Below, in pieces: positions 1-5,819 of a stretch of 8,418 bases of DNA. Both the position numbers and the translations under genes were made by a program. Within the stretch, counting starts at the first letter, position 1; every line of letters begins with the position of its first letter. Source of the DNA: DAOVGU01 sp030637775 [NCBI: bacterium] (GTDB lineage: Bacteria > Ratteibacteria > UBA8468); contig DAOWFY010000072.1 of NCBI GenBank assembly GCA_030637775.1, positions 1 to 8,418 of the forward strand, given 5' to 3'. Below the pieces are notes generated by a model, which saw only the letters and a list, made by a program, of their open reading frames with translations, did not search any database and was not told where the DNA came from.

Positions 1-1232
1 ACCCCCAGCGAGAGAATGAAGAAGGTAATTGTGGCTAAGGAAGGGTCATAGAGGTCAAAATCGCCAAAGGAATGAATAAGAAATCCAAAGATGGATAAGG
101 ACAAGCCTAAGAGAATTAAGGATTTTCCCTTTTGGGTAATCTTTTTTACCGCTACCCGGAAAAAATTCCACCATATCCAGAGAAAGAGAAGAAGTCCAAA
201 AATCCCACTCTCCACCCAAACCTCTAAAAAATTATTATGGGCGTGCTGGGTCTCCATGGTATAGGCAAGTTTATATCTGGCAAATCTGCTTCCAAAGGTA
301 CCGGGACCACTGCCAAAAAATGGTCCTTCCTTAATCATCCGCAAACTGGCAGTCCAGTAGCCAAGTCTGTCCTGGAAAGCAGAAGGATGGGGTAGCCCCT
401 CAAACTTAAAGAACAAAAAGAAAATAAGAAGAGAAAGGGAAAGAAACAGACCGCCAAAGAAGAGTATTTTTTTTCTTTCCTTGAAAAAATAGAAAATAAG
501 AAAGAACCCAAGAATAAAGACTAAACTGATCCAACCGCCAACCGATCTTGTATAAAAGAGACAGAGAAGCAAAAGTGCACAAATTGCCAGAAAGCCAAAT
601 CGGGAGAAAAAAGTCTTCCTTTCCATTGCCATAACTAAGCCTATGGGGAAAAGCATAATCAGGTAGCCGGCTAAGATATTGGGATAAACGTAGGTAGAAA
701 AGACACGATTGGACGAGAGTCTTGCTAAAAGAGCCTGCGGTAATTCATCCATCCGATAATGGACAGCAATAAATTCCCTGGTTGCCTCCAACCCCCAGAA
801 GTATTGGTAGATTCCATAAAGAGAGACCAGGGTCGCCGAAAATAAAAGGATAACCAGAAAACCCTTGACCTCTTTTTCTTCAATATTATTGACCACCAGC
901 CAATAAAGAAGAAAATAACTGATAAATTGAAGTGAAAGGTGTAGAGAAAGGTAGTGGCTGGAAGAAAAAGAGCTGCCAACGAGGAGAAGGAGAAGGAAGA
1001 GGAAAATGGGAAGGTCCGAAGGGCTTCTCAAGAGAGGAAAAGTTTCTCCCTTCCGGCAGAAAAGATTAAACAACCAGAGTAGCACCAGAAAGACAACTAC
1101 CAATTGAAAAATGCTATTTTGAATGGGATAGGTAAGACCATCAATAAAAGGTCGTAGAAGAATGAAGGCAAGAAGAATACCTTTAATTATTTGTCTTCCA
1201 AGGCTTATACCGGCTGCTTCCTCAGTTTTCAT
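1..1232 (-). CDS. O-antigen ligase/polymerase-like membrane protein (Wzy_C family), C-terminus cut by window edge
   Basis: The frame is open without a stop from ATG 1232-1230 to the left edge, giving 410 codons, so only the C-terminus is missing. The protein is very hydrophobic, with about ten membrane segments by eye (near residues 15-36, 42-60, 78-93, 98-117, 124-146, 181-205, 213-250, 256-275, 335-355, 373-390). The family signature is in the second half: GYWTASLRMIKEGPFFGSGPG, then HAHNN at about 330-334 before a membrane helix, as in the periplasmic loop of Wzy_C (PF04932) O-antigen ligases and polymerases. Such proteins join lipid-linked glycans, or extend them, at the periplasmic face of the inner membrane; which one cannot be told from sequence. 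The ATG lies inside the last codons of pyrD (11-base overlap), with only a weak ribosome site, suggesting translational coupling. Related bacterial families glycosylate pilins (PglL-like) or export other polymers, so the substrate is unknown. Confidence 0.85.
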   Translation of the reverse strand, partial: MKTEEAAGISLGRQIIKGILLAFILLRPFIDGLTYPIQNSIFQLVVVFLVLLWLFNLFCRKGETFPLLRSPSDLPIFLFLLLLLVGSSFSSSHYLSLHLSLQFISYFLLYWLVVNNIEEKEVKGFLVILLFSATLVSLYGIYQYFWGLEATREFIAVHYRMDELPQALLARLSSNRVFSTYVYPNILAGYLIMLFPIGLVMAMERKTFFSRFGFLAICALLLLCLFYTRSVGGWISLVFILGFFLIFYFFKERKKILFFGGLFLSLSLLIFFLFFKFEGLPHPSAFQDRLGYWTASLRMIKEGPFFGSGPGTFGSRFARYKLAYTMETQHAHNNFLEVWVESGIFGLLLFLWIWWNFFRVAVKKITQKGKSLILLGLSLSIFGFLIHSFGDFDLYDPSLATITFFILSLG

Positions 1233-2139
1233 GTAAGGAACCTACAAGTTCATTGACATCGTAAATCGCTTTGCGGAAAAGATATTTCTTTAACCCCGTA
1301 ATAATCTCCTGATAGGCATGGGGATTGACAAAAATAGCCGTTCCTAAACCAACAGCATTGGCTCCAGCAATAATAAATTCCAGAGCATCATTGCAACTGA
1401 GAATTCCTCCAGCTCCTATAATTGGCAAGGAGGTTGCTTTTCTCACCTGCCAGACCATCCTTAAAGCAATTGGCTTTATCGCTGGTCCGGAAAGCCCTCC
1501 CACAACACCTCCTAATCTTGGCGATCCTGTTTCGCTATCAATGCCCATTGCGGAAAAGGTATTTACCAGACTTAAAATGTCTGCTCCCGCTTTTTCTGCA
1601 GACTTTGCTATTCTGGTAATATCGGTGACATTAGGAGAAAGTTTAACCAAAAGAGGAAGTTCCGTTTTCTTTCTTACCGCTTTAACCAGATTAAAGGTCT
1701 CAACCTCATCCTGGGCAATAACTAAATTTTTTTTGATATTCGGACAGGAGATATTCAACTCAATCCCCGCGATCTTCTCCTTATTCAATATTTGAACAAG
1801 TTTTAGATATTCTTCACTTCCTTCTCCCGCAATACTTACTATAACCGGCGTAGAAAATTTCTTTAAGTAGGGTAGTTTCTCCTTTAAAAAAAGTTCTATT
1901 CCTACATTCGCCAGACCAATGGAGTTCAGGAGACCGGCGGCTGTTTCCACAAGCCGTGGAGGTAGGTTACCTGCCCTTGGTTTAAGGGTAATTGTCTTGG
2001 TCACTATTGCCCCTACCCTATTAATATCGATTAAATCCCTGTACTCCTCTCCATAGCCAAAACAACCACTCTCCAGGACTACCGGGTTCTTGAGAATTAT
2101 TCGCTGGCCAAGTTTTACCTTTAGGTTAATCTTTTTCAC
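1222..2139 (-). CDS. pyrD: Dihydroorotate dehydrogenase B (NAD+), catalytic subunit PyrD
   Basis: This 305-residue protein oxidises dihydroorotate to orotate in pyrimidine synthesis, using FMN in a TIM barrel in the cytoplasm and passing electrons to NAD+ through PyrK. Length fits class 1B enzymes. Visible motifs are the KTITLKPRAGN segment (48-58), the ELNISCPN loop with candidate catalytic base Cys132, VKLSPN with Lys166, VNTF at 192-195, and the FMN-phosphate loop IGAGGI at 241-246 followed by GLGTAIF. The start is GTG at 2139-2137, four bases overlapping the pyrK stop (GTGA), with a GTGAGGAG ribosome site about eight bases upstream. The immediate pairing with pyrK supports class 1B over the fumarate- or quinone-linked types. 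One oddity is that the usual Gly-Gly after SCPNxK is replaced by KNLVIAQD. The 3' end overlaps the ligase gene. Confidence 0.95.
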   Translation of the reverse strand: MKKINLKVKLGQRIILKNPVVLESGCFGYGEEYRDLIDINRVGAIVTKTITLKPRAGNLPPRLVETAAGLLNSIGLANVGIELFLKEKLPYLKKFSTPVIVSIAGEGSEEYLKLVQILNKEKIAGIELNISCPNIKKNLVIAQDEVETFNLVKAVRKKTELPLLVKLSPNVTDITRIAKSAEKAGADILSLVNTFSAMGIDSETGSPRLGGVVGGLSGPAIKPIALRMVWQVRKATSLPIIGAGGILSCNDALEFIIAGANAVGLGTAIFVNPHAYQEIITGLKKYLFRKAIYDVNELVGSLHEN

Positions 2140-2987
2140 CAGATTATCTCCTCACTATTGAAAACCGGACCATCCTTACAAACTCTTTTATACCTCTCCC
2201 TCTTTACCCTTATCACACATCCCCGACAGGCCCCTACTCCACAGGCCATATGTTCCTCTAAAGAGACCTGGCAGAAAATCCTGTGGCTTCTGGCAATTTC
2301 GGCTATCTTTTTAAGCATCTCCATTGGACCACAGGCATAAATAACGCTGGAAGGTTTAAGGTTAAAGGTTGAAAGCAAGTCGGTAACTAAACCTTTCCTT
2401 CCTAAGCTCCCATCCTCGGTAGAGACCTTGATTTCCCCACCCAATCTCTCAAATTCATCCCGGCAGAGAATATTTTCAGCTTTTTTGCCACCAATGAGAA
2501 TCGTAAAGTGAGTAACCCCCCTCCTTCTATCCTCCCCCTCAAGGGGAGTGAAGCCCCCGGAGATAGGTGGGGGTGCAATCTTCTCGGCTAAGAAATAGAG
2601 AGAGGCTACCCCTATACCGCCGGCAACAAGAATAATCTTTGCTCCTTTATCCGGCAATTTGTAGCCTTTGCCCAAAGGTCCAATAACATCTAAATATTGC
2701 CCCTTCTTCCTCTGGGAAAGGATTTCCGTCCCCTTACCCCTTACCCTATAAAGAATATCTACATTCTGTCTTTTTACTCGATGGATAGAAAATGGTCTGC
2801 GGAGTAAAGGAAAAATCTCCTGGTTAACCCCGTGAGAGACCGGAGGTCCTACGGGATTAACCTTAATATGGAGAAATTGCCCCGGTTTACTTACCCGGGC
2901 GATCTTCTCTGCTTTCAGAGAAAGTCGATAGTAAATTGCTGAGAGAAGTTCTCTATTTTCAATAATCTCCGCTTTTATCTGAAGCAT
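2136..2987 (-). CDS. pyrK: Dihydroorotate dehydrogenase B, electron transfer subunit PyrK, with in-frame palindromic insert
   Basis: PyrK carries FAD and a [2Fe-2S] cluster and relays electrons from PyrD to NAD+. Numbering from ATG 2987-2985 (283 residues), the FAD-binding RRPFS motif is at 63-67, the NAD-binding GGIG at 123-126, and a CGPMEML segment follows in the second half. The iron-sulphur cysteines are C249, C254, C257 and C270 (C-x4-C-x2-C-x12-C), as in the family. Residues about 138-159 are an extra proline/glycine/arginine-rich stretch between the GGIG helix and the HFTILIGGK strand. They are encoded by a palindromic element (2515-2574), so the protein is about 20 residues longer there than usual. 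An upstream TTG at 3002 would add five residues, but it lies one base after a good -10 box and has no close ribosome site, so the ATG is preferred. The stop overlaps the pyrD start. Confidence 0.92.
   Translation of the reverse strand: MLQIKAEIIENRELLSAIYYRLSLKAEKIARVSKPGQFLHIKVNPVGPPVSHGVNQEIFPLLRRPFSIHRVKRQNVDILYRVRGKGTEILSQRKKGQYLDVIGPLGKGYKLPDKGAKIILVAGGIGVASLYFLAEKIAPPPISGGFTPLEGEDRRRGVTHFTILIGGKKAENILCRDEFERLGGEIKVSTEDGSLGRKGLVTDLLSTFNLKPSSVIYACGPMEMLKKIAEIARSHRIFCQVSLEEHMACGVGACRGCVIRVKRERYKRVCKDGPVFNSEEIIW
2515..2574. repeat. Palindromic element inserted in frame within pyrK
   Basis: Exactly 60 bases bounded by ACCCCC (2515-2520) and GGGGGT (2569-2574). Inside are a second inverted pair, CTATC (2527-2531) with GATAG (2562-2566), and a third, CTCCCC (2532-2537) with GGGGAG (2543-2548), around a five-base loop. 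The length is divisible by three and the reading frame stays open across it. It matches no conserved part of PyrK and falls between two secondary-structure elements. Its build recalls intergenic GC-rich palindromic repeats and the Rickettsia palindromic elements that insert inside genes. That it is a dispersed repeat is inferred, since only one copy is in this window. Confidence 0.7.
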
Positions 2988-3003
2988 GTTATTGTTAGGC
3001 AAC

Positions 3004-3032
3004 AGTTTAACACATTTCCCCTAAAGAGACAA
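3004..3032 (-). promoter_or_regulatory. Probable sigma70-type promoter for pyrK-pyrD-ligase
   Basis: On the minus strand there is a TTGTCT -35 box (3032-3027), a 17-base spacer and a TAAACT -10 box (3009-3004). Transcription would begin near 2997, leaving a leader of about ten bases before ATG 2987. This argues against the TTG start at 3002. No pyrimidine attenuator or PyrR-type leader fits in so short a leader. Confidence 0.45.
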
Positions 3033-3045
3033 TGGAGTATTCTTC

Positions 3046-3074
3046 TTGACATATCCGTCTCCATCCCGTAAAAT
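3046..3074 (+). promoter_or_regulatory. Strong sigma70-type promoter for the DUF4321 gene
   Basis: A perfect TTGACA -35 box (3046-3051), a 17-base spacer and a TAAAAT -10 box (3069-3074) lie about 30 bases before the ATG at 3104. It stands back to back with the pyrK promoter, the two -35 boxes being 13 bases apart. It is the best-matching promoter in the window. It may also serve radC and the genes after it, if transcription passes the palindrome at 3402-3472. Confidence 0.7.
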
Positions 3075-3103
3075 AGAAGACAAATTAAAAAAGGGGGACA
3101 AAA

Positions 3104-3367
3104 ATGAAACATAGTATTGTCTTTCTGATCTTTATCCTGGTTATTGGTACTCTTATCGGCACCACCGTTGGAGAACTGCTGGGGCTTTTAGTGGGAGAAG
3201 GAACGAAAATGCATTCCTTTTTTAACCTGGGCCTTACTCCCTCCTTTAGTCCTACCACGCTCAATCTTATCATTATGAGCATTACCTTTGGCATCAAAGC
3301 AAAGATCACTCTCTGTGGTGTTCTGGGTATGCTCCTCTGCGCCGTTTTCGCCATAAGAAAACTTTAA
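3104..3367 (+). CDS. DUF4321 family small membrane protein
   Basis: This 87-residue protein has two clear membrane helices (about 5-31 and 62-84) joined by a loop containing KMHSFFNLGLTPSFSPTTLN. The pattern of a glycine-rich first helix with GELLG, a central LGL-PTTL-L stretch, an ITFG-I--K motif and a C-terminal helix ending in a basic tail matches my recollection of DUF4321. That family is known mainly from Firmicutes and some candidate phyla and has no assigned function. A GGGGGA ribosome site (3093-3098) sits six bases before ATG 3104. The gene has its own strong promoter and is divergent from pyrK. Family assignment is from pattern recall and is moderately sure; the membrane topology is seen directly. 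Confidence 0.8.
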   Translation: MKHSIVFLIFILVIGTLIGTTVGELLGLLVGEGTKMHSFFNLGLTPSFSPTTLNLIIMSITFGIKAKITLCGVLGMLLCAVFAIRKL

Positions 3368-3401
3368 CTCAACCACAAATAGGCGCAGATGTCATTCTGA
3401 C

Positions 3402-3472
3402 CCCTGTGCTTTCTTGCTTCATCCCTGTTCTTGCTTTCGCAAGAAAGCACAGGGAGAACAGCAAGAACGGGG
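3402..3472. repeat. Interlocked inverted repeats between the DUF4321 gene and radC
   Basis: Arm A, CCCTGTGCTTTCTTGC (3402-3417), is perfectly complementary to A' at 3439-3454 (16 base pairs, 21-base spacer). Arm B, CCCTGTTCTTGC (3423-3434), pairs with B' at 3461-3472 with one mismatch. The order A-B-A'-B' allows a pseudoknot or alternative folds. A small 7-base-pair hairpin (3428-3434 with 3439-3445, TTTC loop) is a further choice. The flanks, TCATTCTGA before and GGAATCTCG after, resemble the borders of intergenic repeats seen in other bacteria. No run of T follows, so it is not a standard terminator. Confidence 0.7.
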
Positions 3473-3503
3473 GGAGGAATCTCGCCTTCAAACATTAGAA
3501 AGA

Positions 3504-4199
3504 ATGAAAAAATATAAAAATGGTATAAAAAATTGGCCGAAGGATGAAAGACCGAGAGAAAAACTCTTTAAGTCCGGAGAACATACATTAAGTGACACCG
3601 AGTTATTAGCCATTCTTCTCCGTACTGGCACAAAAGGCCAAAGCGCTATCGACTTAGCCAGAAGCATCATTAAAGAATTCAAAACCTTCCGTAATATGAG
3701 CCATACCGATATCCGTCAATGGAAAGAATTTAAAGGCCTGGGTCAAGCCAAAATTGCTCAGATTAAAGCGGCCCTTGAAATTGGCAGAAGATTTAGAGAA
3801 CAGGAGACAAAGGAAAAGAAAATAAAGATAACCTGCGCCAAAGATGTCGCTGATCTCCTTATGCCCAGAATGAGAGATCTAAAGAAGGAGGTCTTTAAAG
3901 CCTTGCTTTTAGATGGACAGAATAAACTTATTGATATTGCCGAGATAGAGGAAGGTTCCATCACCCAGGCAAGCCCGGTTATTAGAGAGATAATCTCTAA
4001 GGCTTTACAGAACTTTGCCGCTGCTATCATCTGTGTTCATAACCACCCCTCAGGTAATCCCGACCCCAGCCAAGAAGACAAAGAATTTACTAAAGAACTC
4101 ACCTCTGCCGGTAAGATTATGCAGATAAAAGTCTTAGACCACATCATCTTTGGCGATAACACCCACTTCAGCTTCGCCGATGAAGGGTTGATGAAGTAA
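3504..4199 (+). CDS. radC: RadC family protein (JAMM/MPN domain, UPF0758)
   Basis: From ATG 3504 the protein has 231 residues, the normal RadC length. The N-terminal part has the conserved WPKDERPREKL segment, DTELLAILLRTG and a helix-hairpin-helix near GLGQAKIAQIKAALEIGRRF (about 78-97). The C-terminal JAB/MPN domain carries the metal site VHNHPSGNPDPSQED, with H179, H181 and D192 as candidate zinc ligands. RadC was once tied to recombination repair, but that role is disputed; the fold predicts a metal-dependent hydrolase with DNA contacts. The frame is open back to a TTG at 3414, but those 30 extra codons are the palindromic repeat and match no family member, so the later ATG is chosen. The stop overlaps the next gene's start by one base (TAATG). 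Confidence 0.93.
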   Translation: MKKYKNGIKNWPKDERPREKLFKSGEHTLSDTELLAILLRTGTKGQSAIDLARSIIKEFKTFRNMSHTDIRQWKEFKGLGQAKIAQIKAALEIGRRFREQETKEKKIKITCAKDVADLLMPRMRDLKKEVFKALLLDGQNKLIDIAEIEEGSITQASPVIREIISKALQNFAAAIICVHNHPSGNPDPSQEDKEFTKELTSAGKIMQIKVLDHIIFGDNTHFSFADEGLMK

Positions 4200-4717
4200 T
4201 GGAAATAGAAGTTATTCGCAGCCATAGGAGGAGAAGGACAATTAGCGCCCGGTTTGCGGATGGTATAATGTATATCTATGCGCCGGTGGGCATATCCGAT
4301 GAGAAATTAGCCGAAGTTACCAGGAATTTCAAGAGGCGATTCGAAAGACAAAAACTTAAAAAGGAATTGAAAATTAAGGAGAATCTCAACGAGGTAGTAC
4401 GGAGGCTAAATGAAAAATATTTTGGAGGAAAGCTTAAAATTGAATCTACAAAATATGCGGTTAATCAACATAAAAGATTTGGAAGTTGCAACCACCGAAA
4501 AGGGACTATTCGTATATCTTACCGTTTAGCTAAGATGCCCCAATGGGTGAGAGATTACGTAATTGTTCATGAGATGGCTCATATCATCCAGCCCAACCAT
4601 AGTAAATCTTTCTGGGATATCGTATCTCGATATAAACTCGCTGAAAGGGCAAGAGGGTATCTTATGGCTAAAGGATTTGAGCCGGAAGCAGAATCCGATA
4701 TAGAAGAAGTACAGTGA
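4199..4717 (+). CDS. YgjP-like (DUF45/SprT-like) zinc metallopeptidase
   Basis: This 172-residue protein ends in a gluzincin-like active site: VIVHEMAHIIQPNHSKSFW, with H124, E125 and H128 forming HExxH and H134 a likely third ligand. The preceding KRFGSCNHRKGTIRISYRL segment (92-110) is the conserved lead-in of the YgjP/DUF45 family. The N-terminal half is a short beta region (3-30), then a basic, probably helical stretch (41-70). It is somewhat shorter than the 220-240 residues common for YgjP homologues, mainly at the N-terminus. Family members are soluble and mostly uncharacterised. SprT relatives cleave DNA-bound proteins, and some YgjP homologues sit beside restriction systems; a DNA-linked role here is inferred from radC upstream. 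Start ATG 4199 overlaps the radC stop, so translation is probably coupled. Confidence 0.9.
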   Translation: MEIEVIRSHRRRRTISARFADGIMYIYAPVGISDEKLAEVTRNFKRRFERQKLKKELKIKENLNEVVRRLNEKYFGGKLKIESTKYAVNQHKRFGSCNHRKGTIRISYRLAKMPQWVRDYVIVHEMAHIIQPNHSKSFWDIVSRYKLAERARGYLMAKGFEPEAESDIEEVQ

Positions 4718-4726
4718 AAAACAAAA

Positions 4727-4732
4727 AGGAGG
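4727..4732 (+). promoter_or_regulatory. Ribosome binding site that decides the start of the small membrane protein
   Basis: A full AGGAGG lies one base before ATG 4734 but seven bases before ATG 4740 in the same frame. The second spacing is normal for a Shine-Dalgarno site, so translation should begin at 4740. Confidence 0.7.
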
Positions 4733-4739
4733 GATGAAA

Positions 4740-4940
4740 ATGGGTTTGGTGAATTTTTGGAAAGAGAAAGCGAAAAGGATAGGTTATATTGAAATTGGGT
4801 TGATAAAGTTAAGCTGTATCGCTTTTGGGTTGATGCTGGCGGCCTGGATTCCCGCATTAACCAGAATAAACGGAGGCTGGTATCTCCTAATTTCTCTGTT
4901 GGCCGCGATAAAACCAGCAATTACAGTATATAAGAAATAA
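4740..4940 (+). CDS. Small two-helix membrane protein, unknown function
   Basis: I do not recognise a named family. The 66-residue protein begins with a basic amphipathic stretch (MGLVNFWKEKAKRIG) and then has two probable membrane helices, about 18-36 (IGLIKLSCIAFGLMLAAWI) and 45-60, joined by a short TRINGGW turn and ending in a basic VYKK tail. No signal peptide cleavage site or catalytic motif is visible. It has a very strong ribosome site (AAGGAGGG) and lies 22 bases after the metallopeptidase gene and 36 bases before the nuclease gene, so it is probably in the same transcript. The ATG at 4734 is possible but too close to the ribosome site. The strong translation signal and clean helices argue that it is a real gene. 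Confidence 0.65.
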   Translation: MGLVNFWKEKAKRIGYIEIGLIKLSCIAFGLMLAAWIPALTRINGGWYLLISLLAAIKPAITVYKK

Positions 4941-4976
4941 ACCTTCTTCCGGTAAAAGGAGACATAAAGGAGCCTA

Positions 4977-5681
4977 ATGATTAAGCTCTCGCCCTCGAGT
5001 TTGAATATATTTCTTGAATGTCCACGGTGTTTCTGGCTGCAGATGAATAGACGCATAAAAAGGCCCCGGGGAATATTCCCCTCTTTACCGGGAGGGATGG
5101 ACTTGGTAATCAAGAAGTATTTTGATAAATATCGCATCAAGGATGAATTACCTCCGGAAATAAAAGGAAGGGTTGAGGGGAAGCTGTTTAATAATTTAGC
5201 CCTTTTAGAAAGGTGGCGGAGTTGGAGAACAACGGACCTCCGCTATGAAGATAAGCCATTGAATGTCTCCCTTTCCGGAGCCCTGGATGACTGCTTGGTA
5301 GATGGTAATTACTACATCCCGCTTGATTATAAAACCAGAGGTTCGGCGCTAAAGGGGGACCCCAGGAAATATTACCAGAATCAGCTTGATTGCTACTGTT
5401 TGATGCTGGAATCGAAAGGCTACCGGACTAAGGGAATTTCTTATCTCCTCTACTATTACCCCCAATTCGTTAAGGAAAACGGTATCGTAAAATTTGAGGT
5501 GAAACCCATCAAGATAGAAACCAATATCAAAACAGCAGAAAGAACCGTCAAAAATGCTATAGAACTCCTATCAGAGAAGGACATGCCCCAACCAGGCCCC
5601 AATTGTGAATACTGCAACTGGCTTAACAAGAGAAATCAACCCGTTCAAGGCTCCCTGCCCGGCCTATTTGAAGAGAAGTAA
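4977..5681 (+). CDS. PD-(D/E)XK nuclease superfamily protein (RecB/Cas4-like)
   Basis: This 234-residue protein has the RecB-type nuclease core. It contains GALDD (101-105, candidate metal ligand D104), then LDYK (116-119, D117 and K119 as the (D/E)xK pair), then the QxxxY motif QLDCY at 136-140. The N-terminus, LSPSSLNIFLECPRCFWL, is the usual opening helix of Cas4/RecB-like nucleases with a CPRC pair (C15, C18). A second pair, CEYC (C210, C213), lies at the C-terminus. The four cysteines could bind an iron-sulphur cluster or zinc, but the 2+2 layout differs from the 1+3 layout of Cas4 and AddB. A GGAG site precedes ATG 4977. No helicase or cas gene is nearby, so its partner is unknown; it may act on DNA ends. 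It ends the plus-strand run from radC. Confidence 0.85.
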   Translation: MIKLSPSSLNIFLECPRCFWLQMNRRIKRPRGIFPSLPGGMDLVIKKYFDKYRIKDELPPEIKGRVEGKLFNNLALLERWRSWRTTDLRYEDKPLNVSLSGALDDCLVDGNYYIPLDYKTRGSALKGDPRKYYQNQLDCYCLMLESKGYRTKGISYLLYYYPQFVKENGIVKFEVKPIKIETNIKTAERTVKNAIELLSEKDMPQPGPNCEYCNWLNKRNQPVQGSLPGLFEEK

Positions 5682-5703
5682 GGATAAATCTAAAACTAAA
5701 ATA

Positions 5704-5742
5704 ATGTTCACCCCGAGCAAATGTTCACAAAAAAGTGAACAT
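5704..5742. repeat. ATGTTCAC direct and inverted repeats
   Basis: ATGTTCAC occurs at 5704-5711 and again at 5721-5728 (17-base step). Its reverse complement GTGAACAT is at 5735-5742. The last two form a perfect 8-base-pair stem with a six-A loop. No T-run follows on the plus strand. On the minus strand the loop is six T, but it lies inside the hairpin, so a standard terminator is not supported. It may be an operator, or the remaining end of an insertion element. Confidence 0.6.
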
Positions 5743-5819
5743 CAGTAATCGTTGTATTATTTTCCATGAAGTGCCAGTAAGCGGAATTTCGTGAAAAGAG
5801 ATACACCGCCGGATTTTTT

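Noticed and set aside
725-979. 84-codon open frame on the minus strand
   Set aside because: It lies in another frame of the O-antigen-ligase-like gene, whose own frame is uninterrupted and carries the family motifs.
961-1010. Purine-rich GAGGAGAAGG tract as a tandem repeat
   Set aside because: It is the complement of CTC/CTT leucine codons in a membrane helix of the ligase-like protein.
1325-1795. 156-codon open frame on the plus strand
   Set aside because: It is antisense to pyrD, has no ribosome site or recognisable motif, and reflects pyrD codon bias.
2988-3002. TTG start for pyrK adding five residues
   Set aside because: It falls one base after a well-placed -10 box and its nearest purine-rich site is about 15 bases away.
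3402-3454. Hairpin as a transcription terminator after the DUF4321 gene
   Set aside because: The stem is strong but no T-run follows on the plus strand, and the arms are interleaved with a second palindrome, so a repeat element is a better reading.
4977-5681. cas4 gene of a CRISPR system
   Set aside because: No repeat-spacer array or other cas gene is visible, and the cysteine layout differs from Cas4.
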